Source: Andrena cerasifolii (Eukaryota; Arthropoda; Insecta; Hymenoptera; Andrenidae). From it: a DNA stretch of 64,000 bases. Location: the NCBI RefSeq assembly GCF_050908995.1, contig NC_135121.1, positions 13,888,001 to 13,952,000 on the forward strand, given 5' to 3'. The notes under the pieces were generated by a model. It was given only the letters and a program-made list of their open reading frames with translations. It was not told the origin of the DNA and searched no databases. The position numbers and the translations under genes were made by a program. Within the stretch, counting starts at the first letter, position 1, and every line of letters begins with the position of its first letter. Of this stretch, positions 12,535 through 26,800 are shown piece after piece.

Positions 12535-13958
12535 CTCTACCCTTCAAAAGTATCTCTCGTCACTTACTACACATACATACGTTTGATAAAGGAAAAAATA
12601 GAATAAAATGTAACATATGTAGTTGATTACATATTGCTTGTCCTTATAAAATTGCTACCTCTGCTTTCAACGTTCGTATATCTGCAAATTTGCCAGTGTA
12701 ATTCAGAGATAAGGCTATCATTGTTGCTTCCTATATGATTCAACTGTTCAGATCCTACTTAGCAACTCGTGTTCAACTTTTTCCTACAGAATTGTTTAAT
12801 TACATTTGAACGCTGGTAATGTTACCTACATTTTAAATTAGCTATATTCCCGGCAACCACCAGCCTCGACAGTTATTCCTCAAAAAGAGCCGACTATTTA
12901 TACATATGTAGATGTTAATATTAATCGAATTGCAGTTGGAAAACCACTTTTAAGATAAAACAGAATGAAACGATTGCTACGTGCTAAGTAATATCCAAGT
13001 AGGACGACTACGGGCATGTGGAGAAACGTTGTATTTTCTCCTTCATCAATCGCACCTGTATCAAGTGATGAATTACTTTTGAGCGGCACTATATATATTT
13101 ATACATTTGTTCGTTTGTCGCGTGGATCGAGAGCAGAATCGAGGTAAGGGGACCACTAAGAGCTGCACAACGCTGGCCAACGGTAATGGCAACGGCTGCT
13201 ACATACATAAGTAGCTCCTACATACGCTTTCCACTCACTTTACGTTTGTCTAAATTATCCCGAATCCAACGATCATACGAATTGCGTAGAAAACAGTCGT
13301 ATACAGAGATTGGTAAAACCGTACGTTACAGCTAGCTCCGGTGTTACCGCAACGTTTGTTTCGCTGGTGGAAATGAACTGCATGAAACGATCGCCTCTGG
13401 TGACGAAAGAAATCCCTGACCTGCCTCAATGGTCTCGTCGCATCGATCCAAGTGTCCTGGCGATTCTATAACGATTCGTCGAACGCGACAAGCACGCACG
13501 CCGCGCCGCGAAAGAGTCTAAAACTTCCGTTAGCGCGAAATAGTAGTCGATTCTATCGTTATTCACCGCTTGGGTGTAGGTAATGCTCGCATTCTAGATT
13601 CGAGCTGTGCAGGCATGCCTGTAGAACGAGATCGTATACGTGCTGTAAGCGCATCTGCTCACGAACTATAAACCATACGTTCTATAAGCCGGTGGAGAAA
13701 TTTCTAAGTCACGTTTAAATGGAAACCGCCGTCAGCCGACACGGTGCTATTCAGGTATAAAACGATCGGAGTGAATACGATATCACGATTGAACTCGCGC
13801 TACCACTTATAACACTGTTGCTTGCCAGTAGCTTCGCTAAAAAAAGAGGAGAAAAGAAGGGTATAGTACCGCGGCTAAGCATGGCGGGGGCGATACGTTA
13901 GGGCAGTTCACACGGGAACTTTGGGAGTATGTTTATGTAATAAAGTAGTCAGCGACAG
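12535..13958. other. Non-coding
   Basis: No gene, RNA or repeat supported in this stretch beyond AT-rich sequence in its first half and CpG-rich sequence in its second half. Confidence 0.4.
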
Positions 13959-14671
13959 TTAAGGGGTCGAAAAAAGAGTGATCTTTGGAAATTTTTTACT
14001 CGAAAGCTGTAACACATTTCTCAAAAAATCTTTTTTCCTTTTAAGCATTGCATCTAGTACCGTGCATCGTAATTTTTTTATTTAAAAATATTTAGCAATA
14101 ACTGAGTTATTGTCTATCACTCCAAGGTTCTCTAAAAATAAAGGCTTCTGCGGTTACCACTGCTGCTCGAAAGTCGATCATCTAAAATAAAAAATTCAAA
14201 AGAATTTACTTATTACATTATATTATCTAGTACTTGAACGAAGGATTTTTCGAAATATTGATTTGGGAAAAAATGGCTGATGTTCAAAGTAAAAATTTCA
14301 ATTTTTATCATAAATCGTGCCTGATTTTTGTAAATTACAAGAAAACTAACCATCGGATAAAAAATCCTTCGTTCAAATACTAGATAATATAATGTAATAA
14401 GTAAATTCTTTTGAATTTTTTATTTTAGATGATCGACTTTCGAGCAGCAGTGGTCACCGCAGAAGCCTTTATTTTTAGAGAACCTTCGAGTGATGGACAA
14501 TAACTTAGTTATTGGTAAATATTTTTAAATAAAAAAATTACGATGCACGGTACTAGATGCAATGCTTAAAAGGAAAAAAGATTTTTTCAGAAATGTGTTA
14601 TAGCTTTCGAGTAAAAAATTTCCAAAGACCACCCTTTTTTCGTCCTCCTGACTCTGAGCATGACCCCTTAA
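13959..14671. mobile_element. TTAA-flanked palindromic MITE
   Basis: Arms of about 290 bp are near-perfect inverted copies meeting around 14280. Termini read GGGGTC after TTAA at 13959-13962, and GACCCC before TTAA at 14668-14671. TTAA duplication is the signature of piggyBac-type (and Kolobok-type) transposition. No transposase is encoded. Confidence 0.7.
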
Positions 14672-15217
14672 GGGTGTATTGGACCTATCTTCAAAATGGT
14701 ACCAAGTTGATGAAAATTTGTGAGATTGCTCTTTCCAATTTTCCTGATGTGCTCCAAAAATTTTAAACGAATTCTCTAAATGGTTGCTGAGTTATAACGA
14801 TTTTAATTTTCACTGATTTTACACGTACTCTTATGGAAAGAGACGACCTTTACAGATAAAACAGCTGACAAAATGTTGAAGAAATAGTACCAATGTTTTC
14901 AATTTTTTTTACATGTAGTATACGGGTAGGTGAAAATATCTGCCAAGTTTCAATTGGTTTCACTACACCGTTTTAAAGAAATAAATTATAACTTGAGAAA
15001 ATTGTGAATTCAGGGCATTTTCACTGGCAAAAGTTTAGCAAATAATGCTAGAGAAAGCATTTGTAAAGTGAAAAATACCTTCCTAGGAGTAAAAGTAAGA
15101 CTCCAACTGTCGTTCGAGTTCCATACATCTAGATTTACTATGCGTAACACGAAGATATTCAAGTATTTCAACTTTCATATACTTTTGTCTAATATTGTAC
15201 GTCCGATACATCCTTAA
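14668..15217. mobile_element. Second TTAA-flanked MITE abutting the first
   Basis: Termini read GGGTGTATTGGAC after TTAA at 14668-14671, and GTCCGATACATCC before TTAA at 15214-15217. These are inverted repeats with one mismatch over 13 bp. The left TTAA is the same four bases that end the neighbouring element. The interior is AT-rich and non-coding. Confidence 0.65.
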
Positions 15218-18200
15218 CAGCCTACAGGTATGATCCATCGTTTATGGTACAATATATCATTTGCAATCCTCTTCGTCTATAATAAAAACAGGACAAATTC
15301 GGCGGTCGGTAAATTCTCGATCGAACGATTGGACCAACAGAGGAGCTATTATCGTGGGTCGTTTGAAGTAAGTGGTAGAAGACACGGAAAAGGCCAATAC
15401 GCACCTACATACCTATGTATAACCGCTCAAATACGGCTACACAAGCGATAAATCAACTTCGTTCGGAGCTGCCTGTTACTACCTAATTGCAAGTAATTCG
15501 AAGAGTGACTATTGTTACGCGAAACGGACGAGAGAGCCGGAAAGACGAGGTACGTAAAGAGAATAGACAGAAGAAATGGGGGGGAAAAGAGTGAAGGCTG
15601 TTCTGCAGTTTTGCGGTTTTCTATGACGAGCACACGGTCGAAACTATGTACATACGCCGCGCCGTAAAGGAGTGCCGCTGGGATACACTGCGGAAGAAAC
15701 AGAGGTTAGAATCCCAAGTTGCATCCAATACATATGTATGTACATGCATTATGAAAAAGTGTGCGGTTCTTTCTTGTTGAACGAAAGTTTGGTAAACATT
15801 TTGCGCGGTGAATACCGAGCAGCTGAATGGAACGGCCCGAAACTGGAACGGGATCAAGCACGAGCAACGCTTTATTACGCATTCAGAACAGCATTGATCG
15901 GCAATATAAATTAATGCCATTTCTGGATAGTGTTTGCTAGTAAATGGCTGAATACTACTGCAACAGAGTCGTGGCTCGAACGTTTGCCGTTTGCCGTTTA
16001 CCAACCCGTCGCCCCCCTCCTCTCCCTGCCCCTTCCCCTCCCCGCCCCTGACTCACAATCGCCCAAGCACTCCGGCGGCCAACCTCGACACAACCACGCC
16101 AATACGAACGGCCACTGGCGTAATCTATCAGGGAACCAACGATTTAGGTGCCCCCGTTAGCTTTTGCACTTTTCTTTCTCCTCGGGATTCAGCAGCCTTC
16201 AACGTAGAATTAAAAGCAAAACCGTTCTCCTCCTGAACAGCATACTACTTCTTCGCACTCGCAGCTGGCACGGGAAGTGACACGGTCAACATCTACCGCA
16301 ACATTTTTTGACGAATGATCGTGCGACTATTATAAGTTGCATCAGGGCCACTTATCTATTCAATGGACGAACTACAGGCAACAAAAGTTTCCTGACAGCA
16401 AACGGCAATGTTTGTAATTTCCGAGCAAACCGTGTTTTTTTTTGTCCCTAAGAAACCGATGCTTCAACTGTGTTAAATCCTTTTTGGGTATTCACTTTCA
16501 TGGCGAAGTAGAGAAAAACCGTCTCTGCATGTGTGCGTGCAAGTATGTATGTATGTATCTATGCAATGCGCTCGTAGTTGGCACGACAGTACTGTGTGTA
16601 GTTTGTCGTAAATACGGCGTTCACTCGATGCGTCGACGCTGATGGCAAACTGTATTGGCAGATTCCATCCGTGTTAAGTCCGTGGGGTTTTATAGGCTGG
16701 CAAAGTCTACCTGCCTTTTCTTCGAGCAGACTCTTTCGCCTTCGTCTCCGTCTCTGCATTGCCTCTATTGTATCCCCATATACACTTCCCTATCCTCTTT
16801 ACAGCTTCGTCTCCCTTCTCTCTTCCTCTACCAGACCACCGGCTTACCGTCTTACCATCTACCTCTACCTCATCCTTCCCTTTCCCTCGTGGACTTTGTC
16901 CCTCTGCCCTTTCTTCAATTCTACCGTCGTCATTTCGCTTTATGTGCTTTCTATTCCCTGTATTTTGATGGACAACAATATATTTTGTTAGACAACAATA
17001 TACTTTGCTCTCTCCTGGTCCATATCTCCCGTGTGCACCACGGTTTAAAATCTCGAGACCGGTTGTTGTCCGGCCGTTTTTTGTCGCAGAGCAAGCACAC
17101 GTTGACGACAGTATCGGTTAAGGAGTGGGAAATTAGACTGCGACTAAATCATAAGAATGAGAAAGAACGCGAGATACTTCCGCGAGAGACGGTTAAAGCT
17201 ACCCCAGCCTTTGATACATATATAGCGAAAAGCAAACTGGCTCTCGAGCAAATAGGATTCATCGGTAATCATAAATGTGGGTAACAGAATCGTTTGATGT
17301 AGGCTACCGTTCAAGCACAGCACGTACGTCTAAACAGTCTCCGCGTTATTTCGCCATCATCCCCCTATAATCTATGATGCTATAACGTGGACAGAGAAGC
17401 GTTTCTCGCTGGACAATGCAAGAGTCGACGGTTCGAGGAACTTTGTTCAAACATTGCGAGCATAATTAAAACGCGCTTAATATATCCATGTGCTATCCCA
17501 TCTGCGGTATACGTCCGCGGATGTATCCATCTTTATTCCAACCATCCCTCTCGCAATTAGTCCAACGTTGACAGATATTGTCTCGGTTGATTATAACATT
17601 CGTGATTCATTACTCATGCGGCAACGGCTACGCATCCCTACTGTCCTTGATCGTTTCGTCGTCGCAGCCTTCTCGTTGCACAATTTAACTAAACCCTCCG
17701 GCCGTGCATTCGCACGCGTGTTCCTATCACAAACACAAACATTTCAGTTACTCGACACGATGCTAATTCCGTATGACCCTTCGAGTTAACAAGGAAACAA
17801 AGGTGCAAAGTAGTAGATCGGCAAATAAATGGCAAATTGTGAGCATTCAAAAATCTGGCCGCGCAGGCTTCCGTGCGAGCGTTGTGCGCGCATAATGGGG
17901 GGGGGGGGAGAGGGATAACAATGTAGCTTGGTCAGTTACGCTGGACAATTAGTACGTATGCGGTGATATCGGAATGTTGCGAGAGCCACGAGCGACCGTG
18001 TTCCGTGTGTTACACACTGCCACACACGTATGTACACGTAGCGCGCCTATACGAGAAGAGACCAGTTTCAGTGGCATCGATACACGTCGTGCCATTTTAC
18101 GCGACGCAACTTTCCCCCTATGACTATGTACTCGCCTCCTTACCCCTAACCCTGGTGTACCGTTCGCGTCATACCCGTCCTTTCTATGAATACATTTTAT

Positions 18201-18816
18201 TCCGTACTTCACTGCTCAACGTATCGCGACAAAGACGAAAATGTCAATGGTAGGAATGGATATAGAGAACCTAAACCAAAACCGAGACAGCAAATATCGA
18301 GGTTTTGCTCTTTCAACGGGAAACAATCGCCACGCTATGACGCTAACGGCAAGGGAACGAGACTGTGACAAATTATCGGTCGTTCGCAACCAGAAATTCG
18401 TAGCCTTCTGATGCGAATAATACATACGTATATACGTATATACATATATATATATATATGCAAGCGTCGACGCGCTTTAGACTGGAATAAAACTAAAGCG
18501 AAGCAACGCCGTTCCAGCGATTCCGACGTAAAACGGTGAGCATGAAAAACACGCGATACCTGCCTGACCCGTGCTAATGTAAGAGAAAAGGACAGCCCGA
18601 TGGGAAGATTGGTGATTTACACGGGAGGGAGAAGAAAAGAAGAAGAAGCGAGCGAGGGGGAGCGGGGAGGATGGGGCGAAACTGCAACTTAAACGGAAAA
18701 AGATATTATGTGGTTAAAGGGAAAAAGAAAGAGACAGCCTAACAGAAATGTACGGTTGAACGAATGTAAACGAGAAGATACGAGAGGAGTGAGCGCGAAA
18801 ATGGAAGAGGAAAAGG
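15218..18816. other. Non-coding
   Basis: No supportable coding exon. It contains short simple repeats: a poly-G run near 17897 and a TA run near 18440. It may be scribbler upstream or intron DNA. Confidence 0.4.
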
Positions 18817-18896
18817 GAGAGGGGAGAGGGGAGAGAGAGAGAGAGAGAGAGAAGAGAGAGGGAGAGAGAGAGACAGAGAGGGAGAGAGACTGAGAG
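18817..18896. repeat. (GA)n microsatellite
   Basis: About 80 bp of GAGA with minor interruptions on the plus strand. Confidence 0.9.
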
Positions 18897-19627
18897 AAGG
18901 CGCGCGCGTGTGAATGTAGGTAGGAAGCAAGAAGGGAAGAAACAACATCGCCTAACTCGCTTGCTCGCACGCACGCACGGTCGATCGCTCCTGCTGGCAG
19001 CCATTTTGTGCTTGCTCGTAGACCCGACATTCCTACCCCGGGAAAGTATTGGCTGTGATTCGTTTCAACCGTACATCTGTCGCACAGTACTTATACTTGG
19101 CGAAGCAGCGACAAAAGTGTGGACAGAAATGGTGCCTGCACAAGAATCAACTTTTTCCTCGCAAACACGGCTGCTTTGTCGTCATATTAAAGTGGCCGAG
19201 CATCTCGCACCGTCGGACAATTAGTTCTACGCCTGACACCCTTTCGTACTTGATCTGGTACAGTCGCGATGAAAAGCGCACCGCTTCGGTTCACTCTTTA
19301 TAAATTCGACGGTTAACTTTTTGCTCGTACCTACCCCTCTCTACTTCTCACTGGACAAAATACACACGTGACGTCGTATCCACGTGCCATCGTTAGGCCA
19401 CGACTTCCAAAATGTAAATGACGTTTGACTCTGTTCTGTCGTATTTGTCTGGCACGCATCCACTGCGACACTGTAGCAGCGTAACCGTAACCATAAAGAA
19501 AAATCGTATATCGGCGTGTGTCACTGGTAATGTGTACCTACAAAGAGCCAAGTAGGTAGTATAGCTTGCAAACAATATAGCAGGCTCTAATCGAGTTGGG
19601 CAAACAGACGACAGAAATGTAAAACGC

Positions 19628-20231
19628 TTAACACCACTGTGACGGCCGGAAAAGTAAGCCATTTTTAAGAATTCTTTTCAGGAATAATTTACAGTTTTCA
19701 TTGAAAATTTTTATTACCTACCTTTAGTACGCTGTCTGAACAGACTATACAAAAAAAATAAATAGCAAAACCTCCATAAATTTTAATATATTAATTAATC
19801 TTCTAGACCCCCACGCGAGCTGGTCGAATCTGTAACTATGGGACACCAGGACCGAAATGAAATTCCTTTTTTTTAATAAACTATATGAGTGTAGTTTCCG
19901 TTGTACGTTCCGATTTCTTAAACAAATTATTTTTGTAAAAATTGCGCGCTTTAGAAGTAGTACAGCGGAAACTACACTCATATAGTTTATAAAAAAAAAA
20001 TGAAATTTTATTTCGGACCTGCTGTTCCATAGTTACACATTCGACCAGATCGCGTGGTGGAGGGAGGGGGGCTAGATAATTAATTAATATATTAAAATTT
20101 ATGGATGTTTTTCTATTTTTTTTTTGTATAGTCTCTTGAGGCAGCGTGCTAAAGGTAAGTAATACAAATTTTCTATGAAAACTAAATTATTCCTGAAAAA
20201 AAATTCTTAAAAATATGGCGTTCCCCCTTAA
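19628..20231. mobile_element. Palindromic MITE between TTAA sites
   Basis: From about 19652 inward to about 19930 the sequence is the inverted copy of 19945-20225. Shared blocks include TTTTTAAGAATTC, GGAATAATTTA, and a 24-bp core starting AGTGTAGTTTCCGTTGTA that meets its complement near the centre. TTAA is present at 19628-19631 and 20228-20231. The outermost 20 bp of the two ends match poorly, so the left end may be eroded or the true boundary slightly inward. Confidence 0.6.
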
Positions 20232-23219
20232 ACTAAAACGATAAAGTACGATTCGAGTATTCGCGAAGGCATCGTTCGAGCTGTTCAATCGGACAAATTA
20301 AATATCGAACAGCGCACGATTACAAATCAAGTTAACAGCCCGAGTTACGAGTATTCTTCTGCGAAGAAGACTATAGAATGGGTTTGGACGCTTTCCAGCT
20401 GGTTTTTCGAATGGAATTAACAGAAAGCGTTTCCGTTTTGTATTGGATGTCGATGGCGTATCCAATCGAAGCGCCTCGTCGTACGGACGCGAACCACTGG
20501 TCAGTACGTTCGAGGATCTTCGAAATGTAACGATCAGAAATAATTTTCTTCGGAATCGTCGTTTCTCAATGCTTTTATAGTACGTGCTCGATATAGGTAA
20601 TGTATGTTGGAGCCAAACAAGCCAGCGATACGAGATTACGAGATCCGTGATAAAATTTCATAAATACTTTTACATTTAAGAATCGCGTAACTCGCGTATC
20701 GCGCGAAACGGCTTTGAATCGCTAATGACACTGATAATGACAGGGACAATAATAATTTACCAACGCTACAGCTACGGGGGGACGATTTTATCGTACAAGG
20801 GTTATCGTTGCAAACACGACGTTCGCTCGATGACCGTGCGTCTAAAGTCGATCGTTTAATCAGTTCTAGATTAGAGCGGCGTATATGTCGCCATCGTTTA
20901 AAAAAATGACAAACTATAATTTTGTAATTATTTCTCGGTCAGTCGTACGAGAAAATAATTCACTTACGACTTAAGATAATCGGCAAGACGGAAGACGCTA
21001 AGAGATATCGTTTCTCCGACACTTTGGTCGGTGTAAGTTTACACAAGAGGCACGGCTGGATATACGCGTAGGTAAGTACGTAAGTGTGAAGAAGAAGAAA
21101 AGTAATGTTACTGGCAACGATTGATTCCCGATATTCCGTCTTGAGATCGAAAGCGTCCTGTTGGCGTTAAGCAGGTATTTCTGTGTCGAGGAGCGTGCAA
21201 GTACGTTTGCAAACCGTACCAGGGCTAGGAGAGGGGGAAATTAGATGCGCGCGAACAACCGTCGAAAAACACGGGTAAACGAAAGAGCGAGGCAAAAACT
21301 CATTGAAACAGAAGTATGTAACTGGTACGTCCTGTTCCGGCGAAGCGACGCCGAAAGAAAGTGGCAATAGAGAATAGGGATGAATCGATCCAACATCCAG
21401 CAATCGATTTCCCATTCTCACGGAGAAAAGCAAGCATTTAAACCGCTCGTTAACGACACCTCGAGGTCGGCAACGATGCCGCCCCACCGACGACCACCGC
21501 TAATTACTCTCCACGAGAATCGTTTGGGTTCACTCACCGCTTCTCGGTTATAAGCCGACAATAGGCGATCCTATCGCACCGTATACGAGTACACCGTACC
21601 TAGCTCTCGCTCTCTCCGTCTCTCTCTCTCTCTTTCTCTCTCGTAGATGCGCATAGTGCCTGCTTACCACTTCCGGGCAAAATCTTCAAGTTTAATGTCA
21701 GCGGAGGTTCACGATCGAAATTGTTATCGGCTTACCGTTACGGCACATTTCTATCGCTAAAACTTGTTCGAGCTTCAAAATAACCAGGCACGGGGAACAA
21801 TGGAGGAAAGTGGAGATTGTAAAGCAAGTGCTACGTGTCCTACATATAAATCCAACCTTTTCGAGTTTACCTACTGACAATGAGAATCGACGCTTCCTAT
21901 CCGATACGATCACTCCTCGCCTTATGTAAATAGATCTGTGTATGTTGGGACAAAACTTGCCAGGCAGTTACAAAATCATCTACAGAGGTATAAACGGAAA
22001 GTAACGGTCGTTGAACTGAATACATTGCTGTGTTCTCCCATCCAAGAATAAAGTCTTGTGCAGGAAGGAATGGTACGTATTAACTCTTTTACTCGAGGAA
22101 CAACGAATATCTATTTCGCAAATATATCGAAGCTTCGGTTTATCGTGTAAATTATTATAAATCGTTGCATCGGTGATTTGCTCCTTGGAACGCATACGGA
22201 TCGGTACACGTGTATAGACAATCATGAAATTCGATGGCACGTGTGAAAATGGATTGTTTCCCTATCGCGAGTACTGCACCACTGTATGCACAGATATAGA
22301 AGACTTGCAAATTGGACAACGAGATGTCGTTAGGCCGTGCTCTAGTCGCCTGATAAAGCGTCAGTTTGGCTTGTAAGCACAATCTATCGCACTAAACTAA
22401 AATTCAAGTGCAAACAAGCTATTCTCTTTTCCCGATTCTTCCCGTGGGAAAGGAATAACCGAAAATCGAAGATCGCGAGGCTCGGTTGCCCTTCGTGTAC
22501 CGTTGAAGGCGAGAGACCGGTCGAGAATATATGTATATCTCTCTGTTATACAGATGTAACGCGACACGATCCAGTCGTCACGAATTTCTTGAATAACACT
22601 TTTGCTTCTGACGCAACAACATTAGGCGCGCGTGGACGTTGAAATTAGTCGGTCGTTGTAATTCCGAACCACTGAATGTCAAAGATAAACATATAGAATG
22701 GATAACGACTTGAGAGGAAAACGATAGGAAGACGAGGAGAGGCGAGCTTCTATCCAATGCGCTGGAGCGCGATCGTAATCGATAGCACCGAATACACGAC
22801 GACGACGACGATGACAACGACGGACTACGACGATTTCGAAATCGTGAAAAATTGTTCGCTGCATCAAGGCGCGCGTGGACAACGCCACAGACGAGCAGCC
22901 AAAGTGTAAAAGACGCGTACAAGTAACGTGGCTCTCGTACTGCGAAATACACAATACCGGTTCGAAAGAAGAGAAAAGACAAGCAGCAGCAGATCGCTAC
23001 AGTGGAGCGGTAGAATGTGTGCGCGACACGTACATCGCGCGTACCAGCATCGCTTTTGCTCACGAGACTCACGGCTAAAAGGGACGCCGGGCGGAATGAG
23101 AAGGGTGAGGTAGGGAAGGGAGGGCTGGGGGGGATAGAGGAGGGCGGGACGCACACATTCGAAGAGCTACATAGTACGTACACGCGCCGCGATGCAACGG
23201 TCGAGTGGCGAGTACGTAT
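20232..23219. other. Non-coding
   Basis: No recognisable exon, RNA gene or terminal repeat. A CT tract lies near 21610-21645. Confidence 0.4.
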
Positions 23220-23248
23220 TGTGTGTGTGTGTGTGTGTTTGTGTGTAT
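23220..23248. repeat. (GT)n microsatellite
   Basis: A run of GT dinucleotides with one T interruption. Confidence 0.85.
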
Positions 23249-23743
23249 GCGATATAAGCTTGCACCACGCGCTCGGGCTGGAGCGCGAGCGCGCATACGC
23301 ATGAAAAGTGCGATTCGACGCAAGTACGAATCCTTACCATTGTGTACGCGTATCGGCGACCAGGAGCACACGCCGGCCAAATTCAGCGTTTCTCAAAGTA
23401 TCTTTCCTCCCCTAGATGTTATCCGTTTTGTTGGTCGTATGGATTCATCGACGCCAGTATATTCCACGAGGTAATCCTGTTCCAACAGCGATGATGAATT
23501 TTCCGGTCAAGTCGAGTGCCTCGCGACACGCTGTAACTTCACTTTACAACTTCGTTCCCACGCACGTATATGCGCACGCACAAATATCCGCACTCCCAAC
23601 AGATCATTCGACTCGATAACTCGTCGCTACACCATTCGCCGACCAATGATTTAACGCTTAAATGCACCACACACACCGCGCAATCCACGGTTCCGATCGA
23701 ATTCGAGGCGATTATTCTTTTTCGTTGGTGGTTAACCGGTGCC

Positions 23744-23782
<39 letters not shown>

Positions 23783-23800
23783 CGCTTGCTTGCTCGCTCG
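23744..23800. repeat. (GCTT)n tetranucleotide microsatellite
   Basis: About 14 consecutive GCTT units, with three GCTC variants at the right end. Confidence 0.9.
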
Positions 23801-26800
23801 CCCACCTTCACTCTCACTCTTCCGCTTTAACTCCGCCGTCTCTGTCCCCCATCACGCACTGCTCCACGTCCTTCTTCTTTCAGCGTTGCACTTTATCTTT
23901 CAACGCGGGTACATTGCCAACGCGCATCACTTTTCGTCATACTCAGTAAACACGAACACGCGATACAGAGTCGAGCATAGGAGCACACCTTTCCCGTGGC
24001 ACGGTACGGAACACGACGCGTACCCTCTGTACTGCTAGTTCTCTCCCGGCGCGAGCAACCGAGAATCGAGCTTCGTTTGCTCGAGCTCCGACAGATCCAA
24101 TAGCAGCTCGCCAAACTCACTACTCCCGGGAGCCGAACGATATCGTGGCCACGAATTCACGAAGCTCACGACCCCCGATTAACGAGCCATATACTCGTCA
24201 TGGTTTCGCTACGTTCACGCGACATTAGCTAACAACAAAATATACAAAACACACGAACGGGAGTGCTAATAGCAACAGAGAAACGAGCATGCCCGTGCGC
24301 ATTCGTTCGTTTGTTCATTTGCTCGCGCGTTCATCCCGATACACAGGCAAGGTATACAGAGGAGACGGAGGTATAGCTATCGAGAGAAAGAGACAGAAAC
24401 AGGAGGATAGAAGAGGGTACGCTAGTGAGAGGGATAGAGGCAGAGATACACAGAAAAGGGGGAGAGAGAGAGAGACAGAGGTAGCGAAAGAGCGAGTGAG
24501 TGAGAGAGGCAGGAGGAGGGGAGGAGGTTTGCACGCAGCACCCTGCGCGTCTCTGTCCGGCAGCTACCGAGGATACGATTATCATGCGCACTCTCTCTTT
24601 CTTCGTGTCCACTCGATGCCTCTGTTTCGGTCTCTTTGCGTTCGCGAACGTCTACCGGTCTTTAACTCGGCCGGATCGGTGCTGTTCGTTTCGATCGGGC
24701 ACTCTCACACCGACACACTGAACACACTGAACACGGTGAACAGAAACTCGCGTACACATCGAGAGGCGAAGCAGCAGCTCCTTCGTAGTCGTCTCGTTCA
24801 CCGACGCCGCCGCGAGAAATACACACACTTTCTTTCCCAAATGTCCAACTTCTCCCGCGTTCAACCACACCAGAGTCACGTTCACAGGATTCAGCGATGC
24901 TTCGGCCGTCTGTAGCTCGTCGACTCACTCGAGAAATCGCAGTTTTCTAGTTTACCACGAGTAAAGAAAAAACGCAGACACCGCACCTCCCTTGTCAGAG
25001 AGCACTCACGGCAGACCGCAACACATGGCTACGGGCCTCCACCAAGATCGGCCATGCTCGGCCGTATTCGGCTAACTCCGGACAGGGCCGTGCTCGTCGC
25101 TCCAGTCGCCACTTCGCTTCATTCGAAACCGACACGCACAACTTTTTTTCTATCGTCGACAAAAAATACTCTCCCAACCTAACCGATCAAACTTCTCGCG
25201 GAGTTGCCTGCTTCGCACGCGATTTACCAAACAGCCTGATAAAGCGTGGCTTCGTGGGGCGATGTTTCGTTATTAATTATTATCTTCATGTTTCTCGCCC
25301 ATAATTGTTCGGCTCGTAGTTTAATCGTTATCGCACGAATGACTACGGGAGGAATTATCTCTTCTAACGGTTTCGCCTATACATTAGCTGACGTATCCAG
25401 CTATTTTCTTTATAAAAACATTCCGCCCACAGTTATCGTGTTCTCCAGTTTTGGCTATAATGGTCGTACGTCAATGTATGTATGTATGTATACCTCTCAC
25501 ATGAAAAACTGTGTGCTGCGTTGTCGTTGTTGCAAAATCGATGCTTCGTGTTCGTGTTTTGTAGACACGCGACACGCCTCGAAGAAGCAGCAGCGATTAC
25601 ATCGAGCGTAGACACCTGTAAGCGTGGAGATGAAACGTCGAAAACTATGGAAACGATTGGTGCGAGGACAAATGAAGAATAGGAGGCGGGCTCCCGATAG
25701 TCGGTTTCCGGTGGTGGGCAACCGTTAGAAGCAGGGCGAGGGTTCTGCACAGGCGTCCTCCGTCGTCTTCTACCGAAGGCCGTGTGGTGTCACGGTGAGC
25801 GTGAGCGTGGCAAAACCCGGAAAGAAGAAAAGAAGCCGAAGGAGCTTGGAGAAGTACGAAGGAGCACGAAGGAGCCCGAAGGAGCTACAAGACCCTCCTC
25901 TCTCTCTTTCACCTCCTCACCGTTCTCGCCGCAAGCAGCCCTGTTTGCCGGCACCGTATGTCCAACGTCCATCCAAACGAAACTCTTCTCTTCTTTTCTC
26001 TATCTGCCTTTCCTCCATATTATGTTCCACCCTTCGTTTTGCTATACATACACTCCGCCTATCGTTTATTAAACAAATGACAAATAATGCTCTCGGTGCA
26101 CCGTTTCAACGAATAGAACTACATTAAGGTAGCTCAGATCAATATTCACGTGACCGCGAAATTCTTTTGAGAATGATATCTGTGCCTGACTTTATAGGGA
26201 AAAGAATCCGTGGATGCTTAACCTCGGGGATTCTGCAACGTGTTATTTTAAAAGTACGTGTCCTTCCCTCATCCGTATTAACATAATACACTACCTACCA
26301 TGCGCACGTGTGCCGTAAACGGTCGACTTGGCATCGTATATACATATACGCTATACACGTTGACTTTGATCCTCGACAGTTTCATAACGCGCGTATGTAT
26401 GTATGCATGTACATATGTGTATATTCCCCTGCCCTAGACGCTTAGATCCCATCCGAGGCCGATACAGAACATTTTTCTTTCCCTTCGTCATTCTGTTGCT
26501 CCTATTCTTTTCATTCCATTATCTTTCCTCGTTCCTCGTTCCAACCTCCCCCCCCCCCATCTCTCCCCAAGCCCTCAGCACTCGGCACCCTACCACTTCG
26601 CCCCATTGCTTTCGTTCTTCTCTTCCCTCCGCCCTTCTTTCTCTGTCGCACACGCGCCCCAGCAGTCGCAGCATCTCCCTCTTCTCGACAATTCTCGGTT
26701 CCCATAATGAACCGTATACCGTACGACGTGGTCCGTGGTTAAGAGCAAACGGACGTACCAGTTTCCCCGTCCCATTAATAATAGCTTTAGTAGAACTTGA

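Noticed and set aside
18689..19030. Ser/Leu-rich minus-strand frames
   Set aside because: They are translations of the GA microsatellite.
22578..23183. 201-codon minus-strand Ser/Arg/Leu-rich frame
   Set aside because: Composition follows local simple sequence; no motif, no supporting splice structure.
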